From Acanthornis magna (taxonomy: Eukaryota; Chordata; Aves; Passeriformes; Acanthizidae), in contig JAWUZG010000036.1 of NCBI GenBank assembly GCA_036785705.1, forward strand, positions 11,651,501 to 11,715,500: DNA of 64,000 nucleotides, read 5' to 3'. A program made the position numbers and the translations under genes. This document shows, in pieces, positions 48,001 to 59,800 of this stretch. Below the pieces are notes generated by a model. The model was given only the letters and a program-made list of their open reading frames with translations. It did no database searches and had not been told where the DNA came from. Positions within the stretch are counted from its first letter, which is position 1. The number at the start of each line of letters is the position of its first letter.

Positions 48001-51000
48001 TTTACTCAGGACATGCAGGAGCCATCTTTGTACCCCACCCTATCCACTGGCAAAAACTGGGCCAGGCAAAACTACCACACTCACATCCAATGTAAACTGT
48101 CCCGGGCACAGTTCGAGGCCATTTCCTCTCATCCTAGCACTTGTTACTTGGGAGAACAGACTGACCCTGCTACAACCTCTTTTCGGGTAGTTATGGAGTG
48201 ATAACACCACCTCTGAGCCTTCTTTCCTCCAGGCTGAACAACCCCAGCTTCCTCAGCTGTTCCTGGTAACAGTGGTGCTCCAGAGCCTTGCCAGCTCTGT
48301 TGCTCTACTCCAGACTTGCTCCAGCACCTCAATGTCTTTTGTGGAGCAAGGGGTCCAAAACCAGGATTCCAGCCGTGGGTTTCCCCAGTGACAAATACAG
48401 GTGGACAGTCACTGCTCCTGCTGGCCACACCATTGCTGATCCAGGCCAGGATGCCATTGGCCTTCTTGGCCACCTGGGCACAGCCTGGCTCATGTCCAGC
48501 TGCTGTCACCAGCACCCCCAGGGCCTCTTCCCCTGGGCACTTGACAGCCACTCTGCCCCAGCCTGTGGCACTGCCTGGGGCTGTTGTAGCCTAACTACAG
48601 GTACAGTAAGTTCTAAAAAGCATCCCAGCATGGTATAGTATTTAGCCAAGCTTTAAGTGACATTTAGGTCGCTTGTTTTGCACCTGCATGGGAAGATGAA
48701 AAGTCATAAATGTTCTACACATTGCATGTGCAGAATAAACTTCAAAATAAACATATTGCACTGTGACAGGGAGGACAACAAAGAAGTCCACAAAGATACG
48801 AAAAGGTGACCATACTCAGACTGTGCCAAAAACTACCTAGATCATAGCCTTCATGAACAGGCCAGATAAACTACCTTGGGTGGCCATGTAAGACATAAGA
48901 AAATAAAAGTGAATGCTCTGAACTGAAACAGAGGAAACTGTAGTTTGTAAATGGCTGGGTTACAGCAGAATCGTGGCAAGAGACATTAGTGGTATTACCT
49001 CCATCCAGTTTGTGTCACCACTGATCCTATAGCGAATATTGAATTTCAGCCTTATCACATTGTATGAAATCAAATTCTCCCAGGAAAGCTTCAGAGCAGT
49101 AGGTAGCACTTCAGCGATGACTGATACATTCTGAGGAGACAGTGGTTTAACTAGAAGAGAAGAAGTTAAAGTCAGCTGTACTTTACCATGCCTTTAGAAG
49201 CTGGCACACTATATTGCTGCACTACTGCAAAAAGTTTCAGGACCTGAAATTGCTGCTACTTCACACCATTTTATAAAGCAGATTACTCAACACAAACTTG
49301 CTAACTGAATTGAAATCTCTCACCATCCCCACCTCTGCCCAGCACAGTTCAAGTTCTAGTGAACAACATTTATGCAGTGTTAATTTTTATAGAGAAGAAA
49401 GATTAACATACCAATTCAGCAATATGTACAGAAACAGCAGTAATGCTCTATATTAAAGCTTTAAGGGGCATATAGTTACCAATATCAACAGGATCAAGAA
49501 CAAGAGGATCAGATTCAGCCTTCCCAAGGGCATTTGTTGCTTCTACCCAGATCTCCGTGTTAACGAAGAAGTGAACATCATGAAATGTACAAGAATTGTT
49601 TACACCTTTTGGTATACAGTCAGGAAAGATATCTTCTGGCCTAAATCAAAGAGAAGAAAAAAACAAGATACAAAGCAGTAAGTCTGGTTTCCTCTGGAGA
49701 ATATTTTAAGGTAAATCAGAGTGATCAATCAGTTTATCTTGTATGTTTCTCCTCTGCCTTAAGTCTGTAAGTAGAGTGAGGGGAAGAAAAAGTGGGAATG
49801 ATTTGTTCAGCCACAAACATCTGATTGCATTAGAACTGAAATAAAACTAGAATCTCTTGACTTTCAGTCACATCTTCAAAAGCACAAGCTAGTGCACTGA
49901 AATTAAATTAGTACAAAAACCTGACTCGACTTAAAGAAAAGAAGATCAAGAGCTTATACAATTAATCAAAAGCAACATGGCCAGTAACTACAATGCATTA
50001 GAAATGTAGTCAGTGCTATCTGCGTACCTTTCAAGCATACAGCATTAGATATGCAATACATAATTTCTGTTCACCATCTTCTGCTACACTAATACCAGAT
50101 AGTTCTAGGGGCATCAGGAAATTTGAAAAACATTAACATTTTCCATCTGTGCATACTTTCTACTACACCTGTTACCAAAACACTTCAGCAGAATGGGGTA
50201 GATGGAAATCATTCATGTTTCCAGAGCAGAGCAACAATCCTCTTCACTCCATTTTAAACTACAAGAGACCATCTAAAGAGTGTGGAAAGTAACTTAATTT
50301 GCTTTCACAGGAGAAATTTCACAGGCACTTTGCTGAAGCTTTCATGTTAGGATTAACTTAGAATAGTGATTGTCCACAGTTCCTATGAACCTCCACAATT
50401 CAGGCATTTTATGTTGGTTTCTCTACTTGGAATCACAGAATGGTTTGGACTGAAACTGACCTTTTAAAGTCATCTAGTCTGATCTTCCTGCAAAAAGCAC
50501 GGACATCTTCTACTTGTTTAGAATAGGAAAGAACTGTCAACCCAGAAAAGCGTAAACATTTGCATACAGCTCCCTATTATTAGATGTATTGTACTCATGC
50601 CACACTAATAATATATTTGAAGAAGAGAAAAATATGAGATTACTGTTACTCCAAAACAAGTTCAACAACAAAATTTCAAGTCTGACTTAGAATTAATTTG
50701 AATGCCAACTTCTTTAACTCTTCCCTTCCCCCTCAAATCAGACAGATAGCAATGCTTCAGAAAACTGGACTTATGTTAAGAACACTTCCAAAGTACCAGG
50801 AACTTCAAGGAATGTTGATTTAGCATAAAAATATTCTTCAGAATTATTTAGATATTCTATAGAGTACTACTTACCAGCAGTATCTCAGCCTGAACTCAGT
50901 ATCCAGGAATGTATGCCTTCCAGGGTCCCAGGTACAAGTCATGTGGTACGTGAGTTTTGACACCTGATGCACAATGCAACTTAAGTTCTTGGGCTTCTCT

Positions 51001-53793
51001 GGCGCCACTGGACAGAAAGAGTTAATGATTATTATTCTATACACACATTTTAATCCACCAAGAATCATTTTAAGTGTCCCACTAGAGCGATTTCTGTGAA
51101 CATCAGTATTTAATTACTTCTGTGAACAAAAGTATTTAATCCAATTTTTTTCTAAAGGATGTGGCAAAAAGTGCTGGATACCATCCTGCAATCAAAGTCA
51201 AGAAGCTTAAACAGCTGCTTTGACAAACAGTGGGTTGTATAAGGAATAAGCACCTGCCAGTAAGGAACAAAAAAGATTTCTCATTCTGAGGCAGAAAACC
51301 TATTAACCATCTCTCATCTAAACATATTTTAATTCACACAGAAGAAAAATAAATTAATAATCACTACTGAACTAACATATGGTGAGTGTGCCAGTAACCT
51401 GAGTGCTAAAGGCAATTTTGTAGGTCTGTTCTCCCCCAGATGAGATATGGAAAAAGCCTGAGCTGCAAACACATATAAGATTGATTACGGATTTTCAAAA
51501 ATGCACTGTAGTTCAAATGTAGTGTGGAATGAACATCTTCAGAACGCAGCAAAACTATTTTCTTTCTGTCTTAAACTCAAATTATAGCATACAAAGGGTT
51601 TGTTTCTACCTCCTGTATTATCACTATTTACAAGAGTATAATGTACTTAGAGAATCTTTCTTTCAAGCAGACTGCTAGTGCTAGTTTCAACAGAACAACC
51701 TTATGAACCTTATTGTTACCTTCCTGAATAATTCTATTCTTCTCAAATCTATTGCTGGTCTCATTACTTAGTTTTCCTTTAACTGACAGTATCAAATACA
51801 ACTGTTTTAAAAACAAATGCATCTTAAGACTTGTAAAGTGAATTACAAATGCAGGATGTCATCTGTACTGTCATTCAGTGTATAATCTTAGAATAACTTC
51901 TCTGCCCTCACCTTTCCATATATTTTACCTTTTAAAAATATTTTTTATCTTTTCTGGTAAAATATGTACTCCTCAGAAGCTGAAAGAGAAAACATTACTT
52001 TCCTTTGAAAGCATTCTGTAAGTCATGCTAGAAGCACATAATTTTAAATTGTGAACTCAAGTTGGCCTTCTGCACACAGAGCATTCAACAACTGCAGTAC
52101 CTTTTGCCATCACCAGGAGACAACATAATTCATCAGCCATATCATAAGATATTTAGGACACTTAAACACTTGTCCTGTTAGCAGGACACCAAGTAATTAA
52201 GAAGGAGCATATTAAGTTACTCATGTGACTTTCTCAATACAGTCTTGTCTAAAAGAGCACTTGCTCTGAACCATGCCAAGTGCTATCATCCTAGAACAAA
52301 GGAAGTTTGTAAGTAGTTAAAAAGTATTTCCTTAGGTACAGAGGTAAAGTAATCAAAATCATATGTTCCATTCTTAAGGCAATTCAGGTTAGCTTTAGTG
52401 ATACAGATGGACTAAATATTTCTCAGTCCCTTAATGAAGAAAACATTATTTTCAAAATGTTAGTTTGAAACCAGGACACATGACCTAAAAGTATTTCCTC
52501 CAACTCTGATACAGAAGTAAGAAGTAAGGAAAAGTTAATTTCCTAGTATCTATTTCAGTTAAATCCGAATCTTTATTCTGTAATTCAAATCTGCCTCTTC
52601 AACATTTTTGTTGTTCCATTTCTTTCCTATTTCAACACTGAAATACTCCAGGGTATTTTCTATTTTTTAGAAAACTTTTTTCAGTGGATATTTAGCAGCT
52701 TTGGTGGCATGTAATTTGACAATATTTTTTCTCAATTATCCAGGAACTGAGGGAATGAAAATAAGTGCCTCAAGATATGTACACTTCTTATTGTTCGCAT
52801 TTTCCCATTTCTCAGAAGCAATTATCTTAAGACCAGAATAAAATGTAAAAAAATGGTACTCACAGCCTACTGTAACTGTAATTCCATAAATGTTCTGTTC
52901 AATCTGTCCATCTGCTAAAATGTTGCATGTCAGAGGAGTAGCTAATGAAGAAGTGTCATTAAATGTGACACTGGAAACTGTTCTGTTTATTTCACGATAC
53001 TGTTCTTTAGGTACCACTCTATTTTTAATTTTCCAGATAATCTGACTGGCATAGATATTGCCAAAGTCAAGACAACTCTCATTCAGAATGCATAATGCCG
53101 TGAAATTGGAACCAAGGGGCAGTACAGGAGATTCTGGGATGATGTGACCACATGACTGCACAAGTCCACCTGAAGCTAAAAAGAAAAAAGAATTTCACAT
53201 TTATTAAAAACTACAGAGCATTCTCTAATCAATATTGCTGATACATCACTACTGCAATGTTAAAAACACTACATGTGTCCAAGTAGCAAGTTAAGTAGTT
53301 ATTTGACAATTATAAAACTGATATGCATTAGCAGACCAACAAGAAGATTTAAGGGGAAAAACCAGCACAGCATTCTTTAGACTTTGCAAAAGCATTTTAC
53401 CAAGATTGGAAAGATCTATTAATAAACAGAGGCACTTAGAGAGAGAGAGGAGACTCAAGTGTTGCATGTTTGTATCTTTTGAAGTAGGAAGTTATTATAA
53501 TTGAGGTTACTCTTTTGATAAAAAAAGTATTTTTTGTTAAGAAAGTTAGAAAAATTGGGGTGTCACCTTTATTGTGGTGAACTAGTGTTAGAAGGCTAGG
53601 GGTGTCTATCCTAGCACACCTTGCTTTCTGCCCCCCTCCAACAAGTATCTAGACGAAAAAGCAAGCTTCAAACATCCAATTTAACAAGCTCTACATCCTT
53701 TTGTATTTAAGACACAGAACTCTTACCATCAGGAGAACAAATATTCAACACCAGATAGAAGCCACAGGCCACCCAGTTCCACCTAGAAAACAT
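32374..53793 (-). CDS. IL6ST: IL6ST, interleukin-6 receptor subunit beta (gp130), complete coding sequence, 15 exons
   Basis: Shared signal-transducing receptor of the IL-6 family (IL-6, IL-11, LIF, OSM, CNTF), located at the plasma membrane and coupled to JAK1/JAK2/TYK2 and STAT3. Exons, 5' to 3': 53793-53727, 53175-52864, 51007-50875, 49640-49480, 49150-48999, 45184-45025, 42752-42670, 41798-41579, 39383-39207, 38516-38418, 37861-37715, 36795-36655, 35450-35354, 34029-33948 and 33099-32374. They total 2757 nt, or 918 residues, the human length. Order: signal peptide (1-22), Ig domain, cytokine-binding module with WSDWS at 314-318, three FN3 domains, transmembrane helix at about 624-645, Box1 at about 655-663. 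Tail: Y764 (SHP2/SOCS3 type), LL790-791 (internalisation), and YxxQ at 772, 813, 905 and 915. No frameshift or lost motif was seen. Every junction is GT-AG and in phase. Confidence 0.97.
33948..34029 (-). CDS. IL6ST: IL6ST exon: Box1 JAK-binding segment
   Basis: 82 nt, residues 651-677: [20 protein letters not shown] and SPQVPAK. The IWPxVPDP motif is Box1, the JAK docking site. The acceptor is TTATAG and the donor GTAATA. Confidence 0.97.
35354..35450 (-). CDS. IL6ST: IL6ST exon: transmembrane helix
   Basis: 97 nt, residues 618-650. It encodes [20 protein letters not shown], then [11 protein letters not shown]. The hydrophobic helix is followed by the basic stop-transfer NKRD. Nearly identical to mammalian gp130 as remembered. 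Confidence 0.97.
36655..36795 (-). CDS. IL6ST: IL6ST exon: second half of FN3 D6
   Basis: 141 nt, residues 571-617. It encodes [20 protein letters not shown] and ends FTFTTQKF. TEYTLSxLTSDTLYxVRM is a clear gp130 match. The donor is GTAAGG. Confidence 0.96.
37715..37861 (-). CDS. IL6ST: IL6ST exon: first half of FN3 D6
   Basis: 147 nt, residues 522-570. It encodes [20 protein letters not shown] and [20 protein letters not shown]. Same length and phase as its IL31RA partner at 7272-7418. Confidence 0.96.
38418..38516 (-). CDS. IL6ST: IL6ST exon: second half of FN3 D5
   Basis: 99 nt, residues 489-521. It encodes [20 protein letters not shown] and ends SVKAYLKQD. CYLITVxPxYADGxGS and AYLKQ are conserved in gp130. 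Confidence 0.96.
39207..39383 (-). CDS. IL6ST: IL6ST exon: first half of FN3 D5
   Basis: 177 nt, residues 430-488. It encodes [20 protein letters not shown] and [20 protein letters not shown]. KYxxEWC and the CITxWQ core match gp130 D5. The acceptor is AATTACAG and the donor GTATTA. Confidence 0.95.
39800..40855 (+). mobile_element. CR1 LINE, 5'-truncated, with reverse-transcriptase relic
   Basis: Sense CR1 in the IL6ST intron between the exons at 39383 and 41579, opposite to the gene. Around 39900-40030 it encodes [20 protein letters not shown] and FPDDTNLGG, the reverse-transcriptase C-terminal palm region. The catalytic FADD is changed to FPDD and a stop follows soon after. The CR1 3' part ends at a TTATTCTGTAATAC tail. 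No complete protein remains. Confidence 0.95.
41579..41798 (-). CDS. IL6ST: IL6ST exon: rest of FN3 D4
   Basis: 220 nt, residues 357-429. It encodes [20 protein letters not shown], ending [20 protein letters not shown]. PFEANGxIxxYEV is a strong gp130 match. The donor is GTTGGT, a less common but valid GT donor. Confidence 0.94.
42670..42752 (-). CDS. IL6ST: IL6ST exon: start of FN3 D4
   Basis: 83 nt, residues 329-356, encoding [20 protein letters not shown] and ending TVHLLWK. Same length and phases as the IL31RA exon at 652-734. Confidence 0.95.
45025..45184 (-). CDS. IL6ST: IL6ST exon: second half of D3 with WSxWS
   Basis: 160 nt, residues 276-328. It starts [20 protein letters not shown] and contains [20 protein letters not shown] followed by DWSEE. 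WSDWS is the class I cytokine-receptor signature needed for correct folding. Confidence 0.97.
45440..45455. repeat. Poly(T) tract in IL6ST intron
   Basis: A run of about 15 T on the plus strand, poly(A) in the gene's sense. It is too short and isolated to assign to a retroelement. Confidence 0.7.
46486..46687 (-). mobile_element. CR1 LINE, 3' part, left of the nested LTR
   Basis: Reverse-complement CR1 3' end (ACACAATCATTTAGGTTGGA, GAAGAAATTTTTCCTCAC). It stops exactly at the LTR border; the same CR1 resumes at 48085. It lies in the IL6ST intron between the exons at 45184 and 48999. Confidence 0.92.
46688..48079. mobile_element. Solo ERV LTR (1392 bp) nested in a CR1, with 5-bp target duplication
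   Basis: Begins TGTCGTGGGTTTGAC and ends CTACCACA, the expected TG...CA termini. The 5 bp CTCAC is present on both sides (46683-46687 and 48080-48084). Removing the element and one copy restores the CR1 reading TTTTTCCTCAC-ATCCAAT. A region of direct repeats near 46990-47340 and a GC-rich part at 47.4-47.75 kb lie inside. No gag, pol or env is present. Avian, apparently passerine-type; the family was not assigned. Confidence 0.9.
46990..47338. repeat. Tandem subrepeats within the LTR
   Basis: Three related blocks each run from a CTCACCCCCTCC-like start through a CCAACAGCTC/GGGGCAGGGT stretch to a (A)GTCAGTCC end, at about 47065, 47176 and 47331. The first spacing is 111 bp and the second about 155 bp, because the third block contains an internal partial duplication. 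Confidence 0.75.
48080..48596 (-). mobile_element. CR1 LINE, continuation right of the nested LTR
   Basis: Resumes the CR1 at ATCCAATGTAAACTGTCCCG and runs through CTAGCACTTGTTACTTGGGA, GCTCCAGCACCTCAATGTCT and GATCCAGGCCAGGATGCCAT to GCACTGCCTGGGGCTGTTGT. The short ORFs here belong to the repeat. Confidence 0.93.
48999..49150 (-). CDS. IL6ST: IL6ST exon: first half of D3
   Basis: 152 nt, residues 225-275. It encodes [20 protein letters not shown] and [20 protein letters not shown]. It matches the VKPxPPxNLSVI...LKLxW pattern of gp130 D3. The final codons are NWME and the donor is GTAATA. Confidence 0.95.
49480..49640 (-). CDS. IL6ST: IL6ST exon: second half of D2
   Basis: 161 nt, residues 171-224. 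It encodes [20 protein letters not shown], then [20 protein letters not shown]. The WVEA(T/E)NALGK strand and the paired cysteines fit gp130 D2. Confidence 0.95.
50431..50511 (-). mobile_element. Short CR1 3' fragment
   Basis: GGAATCACAGAATGGTTTGG, then GTCATCTAGTCTGATCTTCC: the last 80 bp of a CR1 in reverse complement, decayed, in the IL6ST intron between the exons at 49640 and 50875. Confidence 0.75.
50875..51007 (-). CDS. IL6ST: IL6ST exon: first half of D2 (cytokine-binding module)
   Basis: 133 nt, residues 127-171. It encodes [14 protein letters not shown], then [30 protein letters not shown] and the CxWD motif are the conserved N-terminal class I receptor signature. Confidence 0.96.
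52864..53175 (-). CDS. IL6ST: IL6ST exon: Ig-like domain D1
   Basis: 312 nt, residues 23-126. It encodes [20 protein letters not shown] and later [20 protein letters not shown] and [20 protein letters not shown]. PKEQYxxINRT, SSVTF and the CNIL..Q.EQN.YGIT strand are gp130 hallmarks. D1 contacts cytokine site 3. The donor is GTGAGT. Confidence 0.96.
53727..53793 (-). CDS. IL6ST: IL6ST coding exon 1: start codon and signal peptide
   Basis: The ATG at 53793-53791 opens [20 protein letters not shown], a hydrophobic leader. The donor GTAAGA at 53726 leaves one base that joins the next exon as Ala. The exon itself begins at 53807 (acceptor TTACAG), so 14 nt of 5' UTR are present and the rest is upstream. 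This ATG is chosen because it gives a leader matching the receptor family and the human total length. Confidence 0.9.
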
Positions 53794-53807
53794 GCTGCAC
53801 AGAATTT

Positions 53808-56800
53808 CTGTAACAAGAGAAAGATACATATTTTTAAAATTTAAACTATTACTCTTTACTTTAGATTAATGGAAAATTCAGATTTGTATTTGCTCTAAGA
53901 TAATTTCTCACATATACATGTTTATTTTCCTGGAAGAGTTTGTATCTTCTCACATTAGAATGGGCATATTGTTTCTCTTTTCCTCACTGTTAAAACAATA
54001 TCAAATGTCTACTTAAGAAAAATTAGTCTGTTTAAAGCTGCTTTTATTACAAGTTTAAGAAATGTATCAGCTTTAGGTTTTCACATTGTAATGAAAATCA
54101 ACTTCACTGGTAATTCCGTGGGAGGTTCACTTAGAATACAGAGCATAATACTGCGGTTCAGGTGTTAAAACATAACCCTATGAATCTGATTATGGTTATC
54201 ATACTTACCTAACTTTCAAGGGCACTGATATAAAAAAGCTTTGGACAAGGCTCAGAACAACTCACCACAAAACCATGTGTCTCGTTCACAAGAGTGACTT
54301 AAAATACATAAAAGAAGTACAAAGCAAAATGCTTCCATATCAAGAACTGTTGTCTACTATAGACAAAGCATTAATTAAATCTTCAAAACCTTACAAGGGA
54401 GCTTCCAATTCCCCAAAAGCTGGAGTGCATTTTATAACATCTTATTTCTGTATTGCAACAGAGCTCACTTGCTCTCAAGTTCTGACATTTCTACAAAAGT
54501 TTATCTAAACTAAAGCATTCACACTGTAGCTTCCACCCTTGTTCTGAAGTAGACAAAGTCTCTTCTGGTTTTCTCAACTTGCAGTTTTAAAGGAGCCCTA
54601 AACTACTATAAGTGACCATTCTCTACTAAGCATATGAGCTATATTATTTTTAGCTACATTTATGCATCTTTACAGGAACAGGTAGATTGGCTTAGTGAAA
54701 TAAGGCATTTAGTTCACAAGCTGATTTCTAAAAGCAGACTTCATACTATTCTTACACCTAGAAACTAAACAAAAGCTCTTTTGGTTTACTAAGATTTGAG
54801 ATGAGACAGCCTACACCAATACTGTTTCTGAAGTCTTATTTTTCATTAACCTGACAGAACTGCTTTGGAAACTAGTATTCTGAGCTTTACCCCATAAAAG
54901 AAAACTCACAAAATTTTAAAGAATTTGCAGTATTCCCTAGACAGGAAAATTTATAAGCTACATTTACTATTATCAGAAGAAAAACAAACTGCAATTTATG
55001 ACAGTAAACATGCCTTTGCTTTGACTGCATATAACTTACTTTACAACAGTGACAGAAAAACACAAGGCATTTCACATATATAAGTAAGACTAGACAACAC
55101 ATTTAAGCATGGATCACTACAAAGCCAGAACCTCATTCCTTACACAACACAACCATGTCATTTTTAATTTGCAAATCAAGATCAACAGTGTAATGTAAAT
55201 AGTCTTCTATTCACAAGAACAAAAACTAAATGAAAGCAGATCTCAAACATTTACAGCAGAGTCTTTGTAGGGTTCAGCAATCTAGAATATGTCTTTCAGC
55301 TAGAACTAAAAGAAAAGCCATCAGAATCACCCAGCAATATTTTTATCTATACTTTTGAGTTCATTACTCAAAGCCCACCAGAATTTCCTACACAGAAACT
55401 TTATAGTAGAAACACTGCGGACTGAAAGACTTGACAAATATATTAACAAGCATTTCTGTTTGTCACTGGAAGTTTGCTGGTTTGTTTTTTGATTAAATAA
55501 CAAGTCATTTATAATCAGACTGTAGCTGTACGGCATTGAGAATCAAAAAGATATTAACTTCTTCTGTGTTCTACTGAAGTACTCTCAATGGGCTGGATAT
55601 GAGAACCATTATACTACTTTAAATGCAATGGGTATTTGAGTATTTATTACATGGGTGCAGCAAAATAAGTATACCAACTAATTTTTGCTTATTTTGGATG
55701 TAAAGTGTCCAACATCTGAAAAACATTTCTACCCACACATGAATTTCTGCATTTTAAAATCCTGACTAGTTTCACGAATTTTAAAAAAATCTGCATGGTG
55801 AATACAACCAAACTCTGAAGAGTATTCTTGTTTGGCTTAAATCACTAAATAGAACCAGCATATAGGGATCTATTTAATGTCTTGACTTATGCTAACACTT
55901 ACCAGAATACTGCCTGTTAACCAAAGCTTGTTGAGCTCTACTATACATAGACCTTAGGATCTGCTCTTTCAAGCAAGATTAATCTAAAACTATTTAATTA
56001 GAACAATTTGAGTTGCAGAAGATCTGAAATTCACCAGAAGCCTGAGGGGAACTGCAAGCTAGGTGGAAAGAAGGAGGAGCTCCGCTTCACTGCTAGTTGC
56101 CAAAAGCCACAAAACAACAGCAGAAGCACCTTTCACACTTAAGGGGAAAGAATGAAACAGATGTAAAAAGGCAAAAAGCAAAGTTTTAAAAATGCTGTTC
56201 AATATAGCATTTGTCTCCAATTTGCTATCATGATTCATGCCACCTTAGAATAATGGCACTGTCACCGAAGCTAACTATTACATTACAAAGTTACTGGTTT
56301 TCTTTTAGGACATTATTTATCAAAGTCAAACAACATTTCTAAACTATTCACTGATTTTCACACCAGCAGTTATTAAGTACAGCTTAGGTTAGTAAAAAAA
56401 CCACTGCAAAACAACTGATTGAATAAATAAATAAGAAGCAATAACTAACTTAACAGAAGTAAACAATAATACATAATTGTCACATATTTTGTCCTAAACT
56501 ATGGTTTTTTTACCAGAAATTAAAATTAAATTACTATCTTTTCAAATAAATGCCACTTCGATATTCAACTGTCTTCTAGACTTAAAAAACAGTAACATTT
56601 CACTTGTTCCGAGCAGATTCATTCACACGTAAGAGGCTGAAGCCCAAATCTCTACTACTTTAAACTTTGGAAAGTTTAGTAAGTGTTTTGAGGGAGCAGT
56701 GAAGCCCACCACAGATCATACTGCTTGATTCCACTGCATTCAGCTCCTGCTTGGCAAGAGAACTGAGTGTCATGCTCTATCACCCGCAAAGGAGAGTTAA

Positions 56801-59800
56801 GTGGAAAGCCCACCCACCTACAGTATGGGAACCAAGCAGTTGAAACTATAGTGTCAAAATCATGCCACAATTCAGCATATAGCTGCTTTAAGCTGTTCTG
56901 ATGTATTTTGTACGTTACTTACGCCCACCCCCTGCTGATCAATGCAGTTAGAAGAAGATTGCAGCTACACACCTCCAAACCCACAAAGGGGCTGTTACAA
57001 TCCCTTCTAATGCGTGCTATTTTTAAAAACATTAGTGTCTCTGGCTTTTACAAGACTGATTCTTAATTGAAATTTAGTTCTGGGGGAAAGATCCGGAGTT
57101 ACACTAGACATTTCCATCTATCTTGCCTACATGAAAGCCATAAAAGAAATTAAAAAAAAAAGAAAAGAAAAAGAGGGACTTAAAACTAACAGAACAAGGA
57201 GCCATATTTCATATTAGAATGAGAAAGATACTTCAATGCAAAGAAGACGTTTTCTTGTCTGAGCGTGTAAAAATGCTCAAGCAAAGACAGTGTAGAAACC
57301 CTGCATATAAATTACACCAAACTTTAAAAGACAGTGCCATCATTCAACAGAAATGCTAAACACCAATTGTTCATCCTCATCCATCTTAAATCAGACTAAG
57401 CTGTTAGTCCAGACAACAGAAAACTCAGTAATTTCTTTCAGCACAATGCACAGTCCAACCAAAGTTTTATGTTTTACAGACTGGTTCAGTGTACTAAGAA
57501 TCTAAGGTGAAAGCTGAACCTGATGCTGAGCTAATACTGAAGCAGCTAGTCAGTTCACATGCATTTTATTAAAAACAAAGAAAACCAAAGAGCAAAATCA
57601 ACACTTGTATCCATACTACGCAGTTGCTGTGGATCACTAAGTGAAGAGGAAAGGGAGACAGAAAGAAACTGACTTTAGAAGTTTGACAGGTTACTCTCAT
57701 AGTTTAGTGGCAGAAGATCAAAGTCCATCAAAATACTACTGAGTAAAAGCAATGTGGTCAATTTAGAATGCTGCTGGTGACAGTCCTGAACTCACAGAAT
57801 GTAAGTCACTGCAAAGAGGAAAAAAACTGTTAAAATGCTCTGATTATTTCCATAAAGACAGACTAATAAAACTCATGTGCCATGAGATCACCCCATTTAA
57901 TCTCTAAATCAAATGGGACTTCTATTATTCTTCACATCCTGCAGCCATTTTGAAAGGAAAGCACTAAGCCTTTATGCCAGAAGTAAATTGATGCTTCATG
58001 CAGTGTCCTATGAAAAGCTAATTACAACACTAAAATCAAACTTTATATGCACAAAGTAGCAACAGTGTTGAGTTTTAAGATTAACCTGTGACTAATAGCT
58101 TCTGAAGAAGTATCAGGCTTTCTCATACAAAACAGGAATCACCACTACTTCTGAGCAAGAGAGAAATCTTGAGCAAGAGAGAAATTAATTTTAGTTCATA
58201 AATCATGAGATCTACCCCAAAACGAACACAGCCATGTATCATACAGTTACCTCTCCATTTCAGAGAAGTGGCAATTCCTGTCCAAATGACCTACAAATGA
58301 CAATGTCATTTTAAGAAACTATAGCCAAAATAACATGTACTTGCCAGCAAAGCCAGCTTGCAAGTCAGGAAGTATAGATAACACCACAACCACCACAGGA
58401 AGGTGTTCAGTCTATTAAGGCTCATCATCACATCAGTCACGAGAGATCAAAGGTTGCTGGAAAACAGATTTCCAGAAATTCCTCAAAAAAAAAAAGCTAT
58501 GTTTACAGCTTCAACTGGTAATCTCTCACTGAGAATCCACATAGCTCAGGCACAGAACCAGTGATGCTTCACAAAGCAGCTGCTGCTTGAGGTTTTGTAA
58601 CAAGACAGATAGTACTTAGAGCCATCTAAAAGCTCTAACTATCCTCAAGGAATTTTGATTACTCAAACAGTAACTGCTTTCTAATTAAGCGTATTTCATC
58701 TGCAAGCTTGCTTCCTTCCTTCCTCCAAGCTTCCTTCTTGGAAATATTTATGACACTTGAAAAACGCCAAACACTTCTAAGAGAAGTACTTGAAAATATT
58801 ACATAACATTATACGAACAGAATATTCTGAAATACATTTTCATATTTAAAATCTCTACATACAAATCACATCCCTTTCACCATCTAGGCAAGTAATTTCT
58901 CTACATTACTTAATCCTTTTCCTCTAGGATGAGGCTTAGCCCTGGAGTTTTAGTAGAGCACTCAGAATAAAAAATACAGAGAAAAAAGAAAACCAAAAAA
59001 GTTACAGATTAAAATTACTGAAATACCAAATTAGAGGCACCAAATATTTGCTTGCAGTAATTGAGTTCTTCTAGTACCTTGTCAAAACTGTAAATCACTT
59101 TCTCTGAAATACTTCAGATTTTTCTCACATCTAGCAAGTAGCTTTAGTCCAAAAATCAATTTAATTTGTACAAAGTAATGTCTTAGCACTCCATGCGCCC
59201 ATTCTGAAGTCAAACCTTCCAGACTGATCACCAGCAGTGCTGTTTCTCTTACCCAGACAATTCTTGCAAATACAAGAACAACTGACTAAAAAGATAAAAA
59301 AGCCAAGAAGTTTATTTAATTTCATATAATTGTGCACGTGCTAATCCTCCAGACAAGCAGTATGGGAAACAGTGTATCTCCATTTTGTGTACTCACTTAC
59401 AGATGTGCATGTATCTTCCCCCTCAGCTGAAAGTATTTACTATTGATTTTACTTGAAGCACCACATAACCAGACATATAAATCAGATCCAAATAATTACT
59501 TTGAATGCTTGAGTTAATAGGAAGTAGTCTCAAATTTTCGTCATCCACACTTACATTCTTATTGTGCTACACCGACATACAAATAAAAAAATCTATTAAT
59601 TTCAGAAAGTATGTGCTTTCAACGGTATCTTTTACATTATTATTCCTCTGAAAGCAACAGCATATACTAAGTATGAATTTTATATTTTCTATAGAAAAGA
59701 GGGTGAAAGAAAAAAAGACCTTAACTCCCAATAACATCTAACCTCTTCAGGCAGTGGACTCCCATTCCCCCTCTCTGCCTCTGTGACTGCACAGATCACT

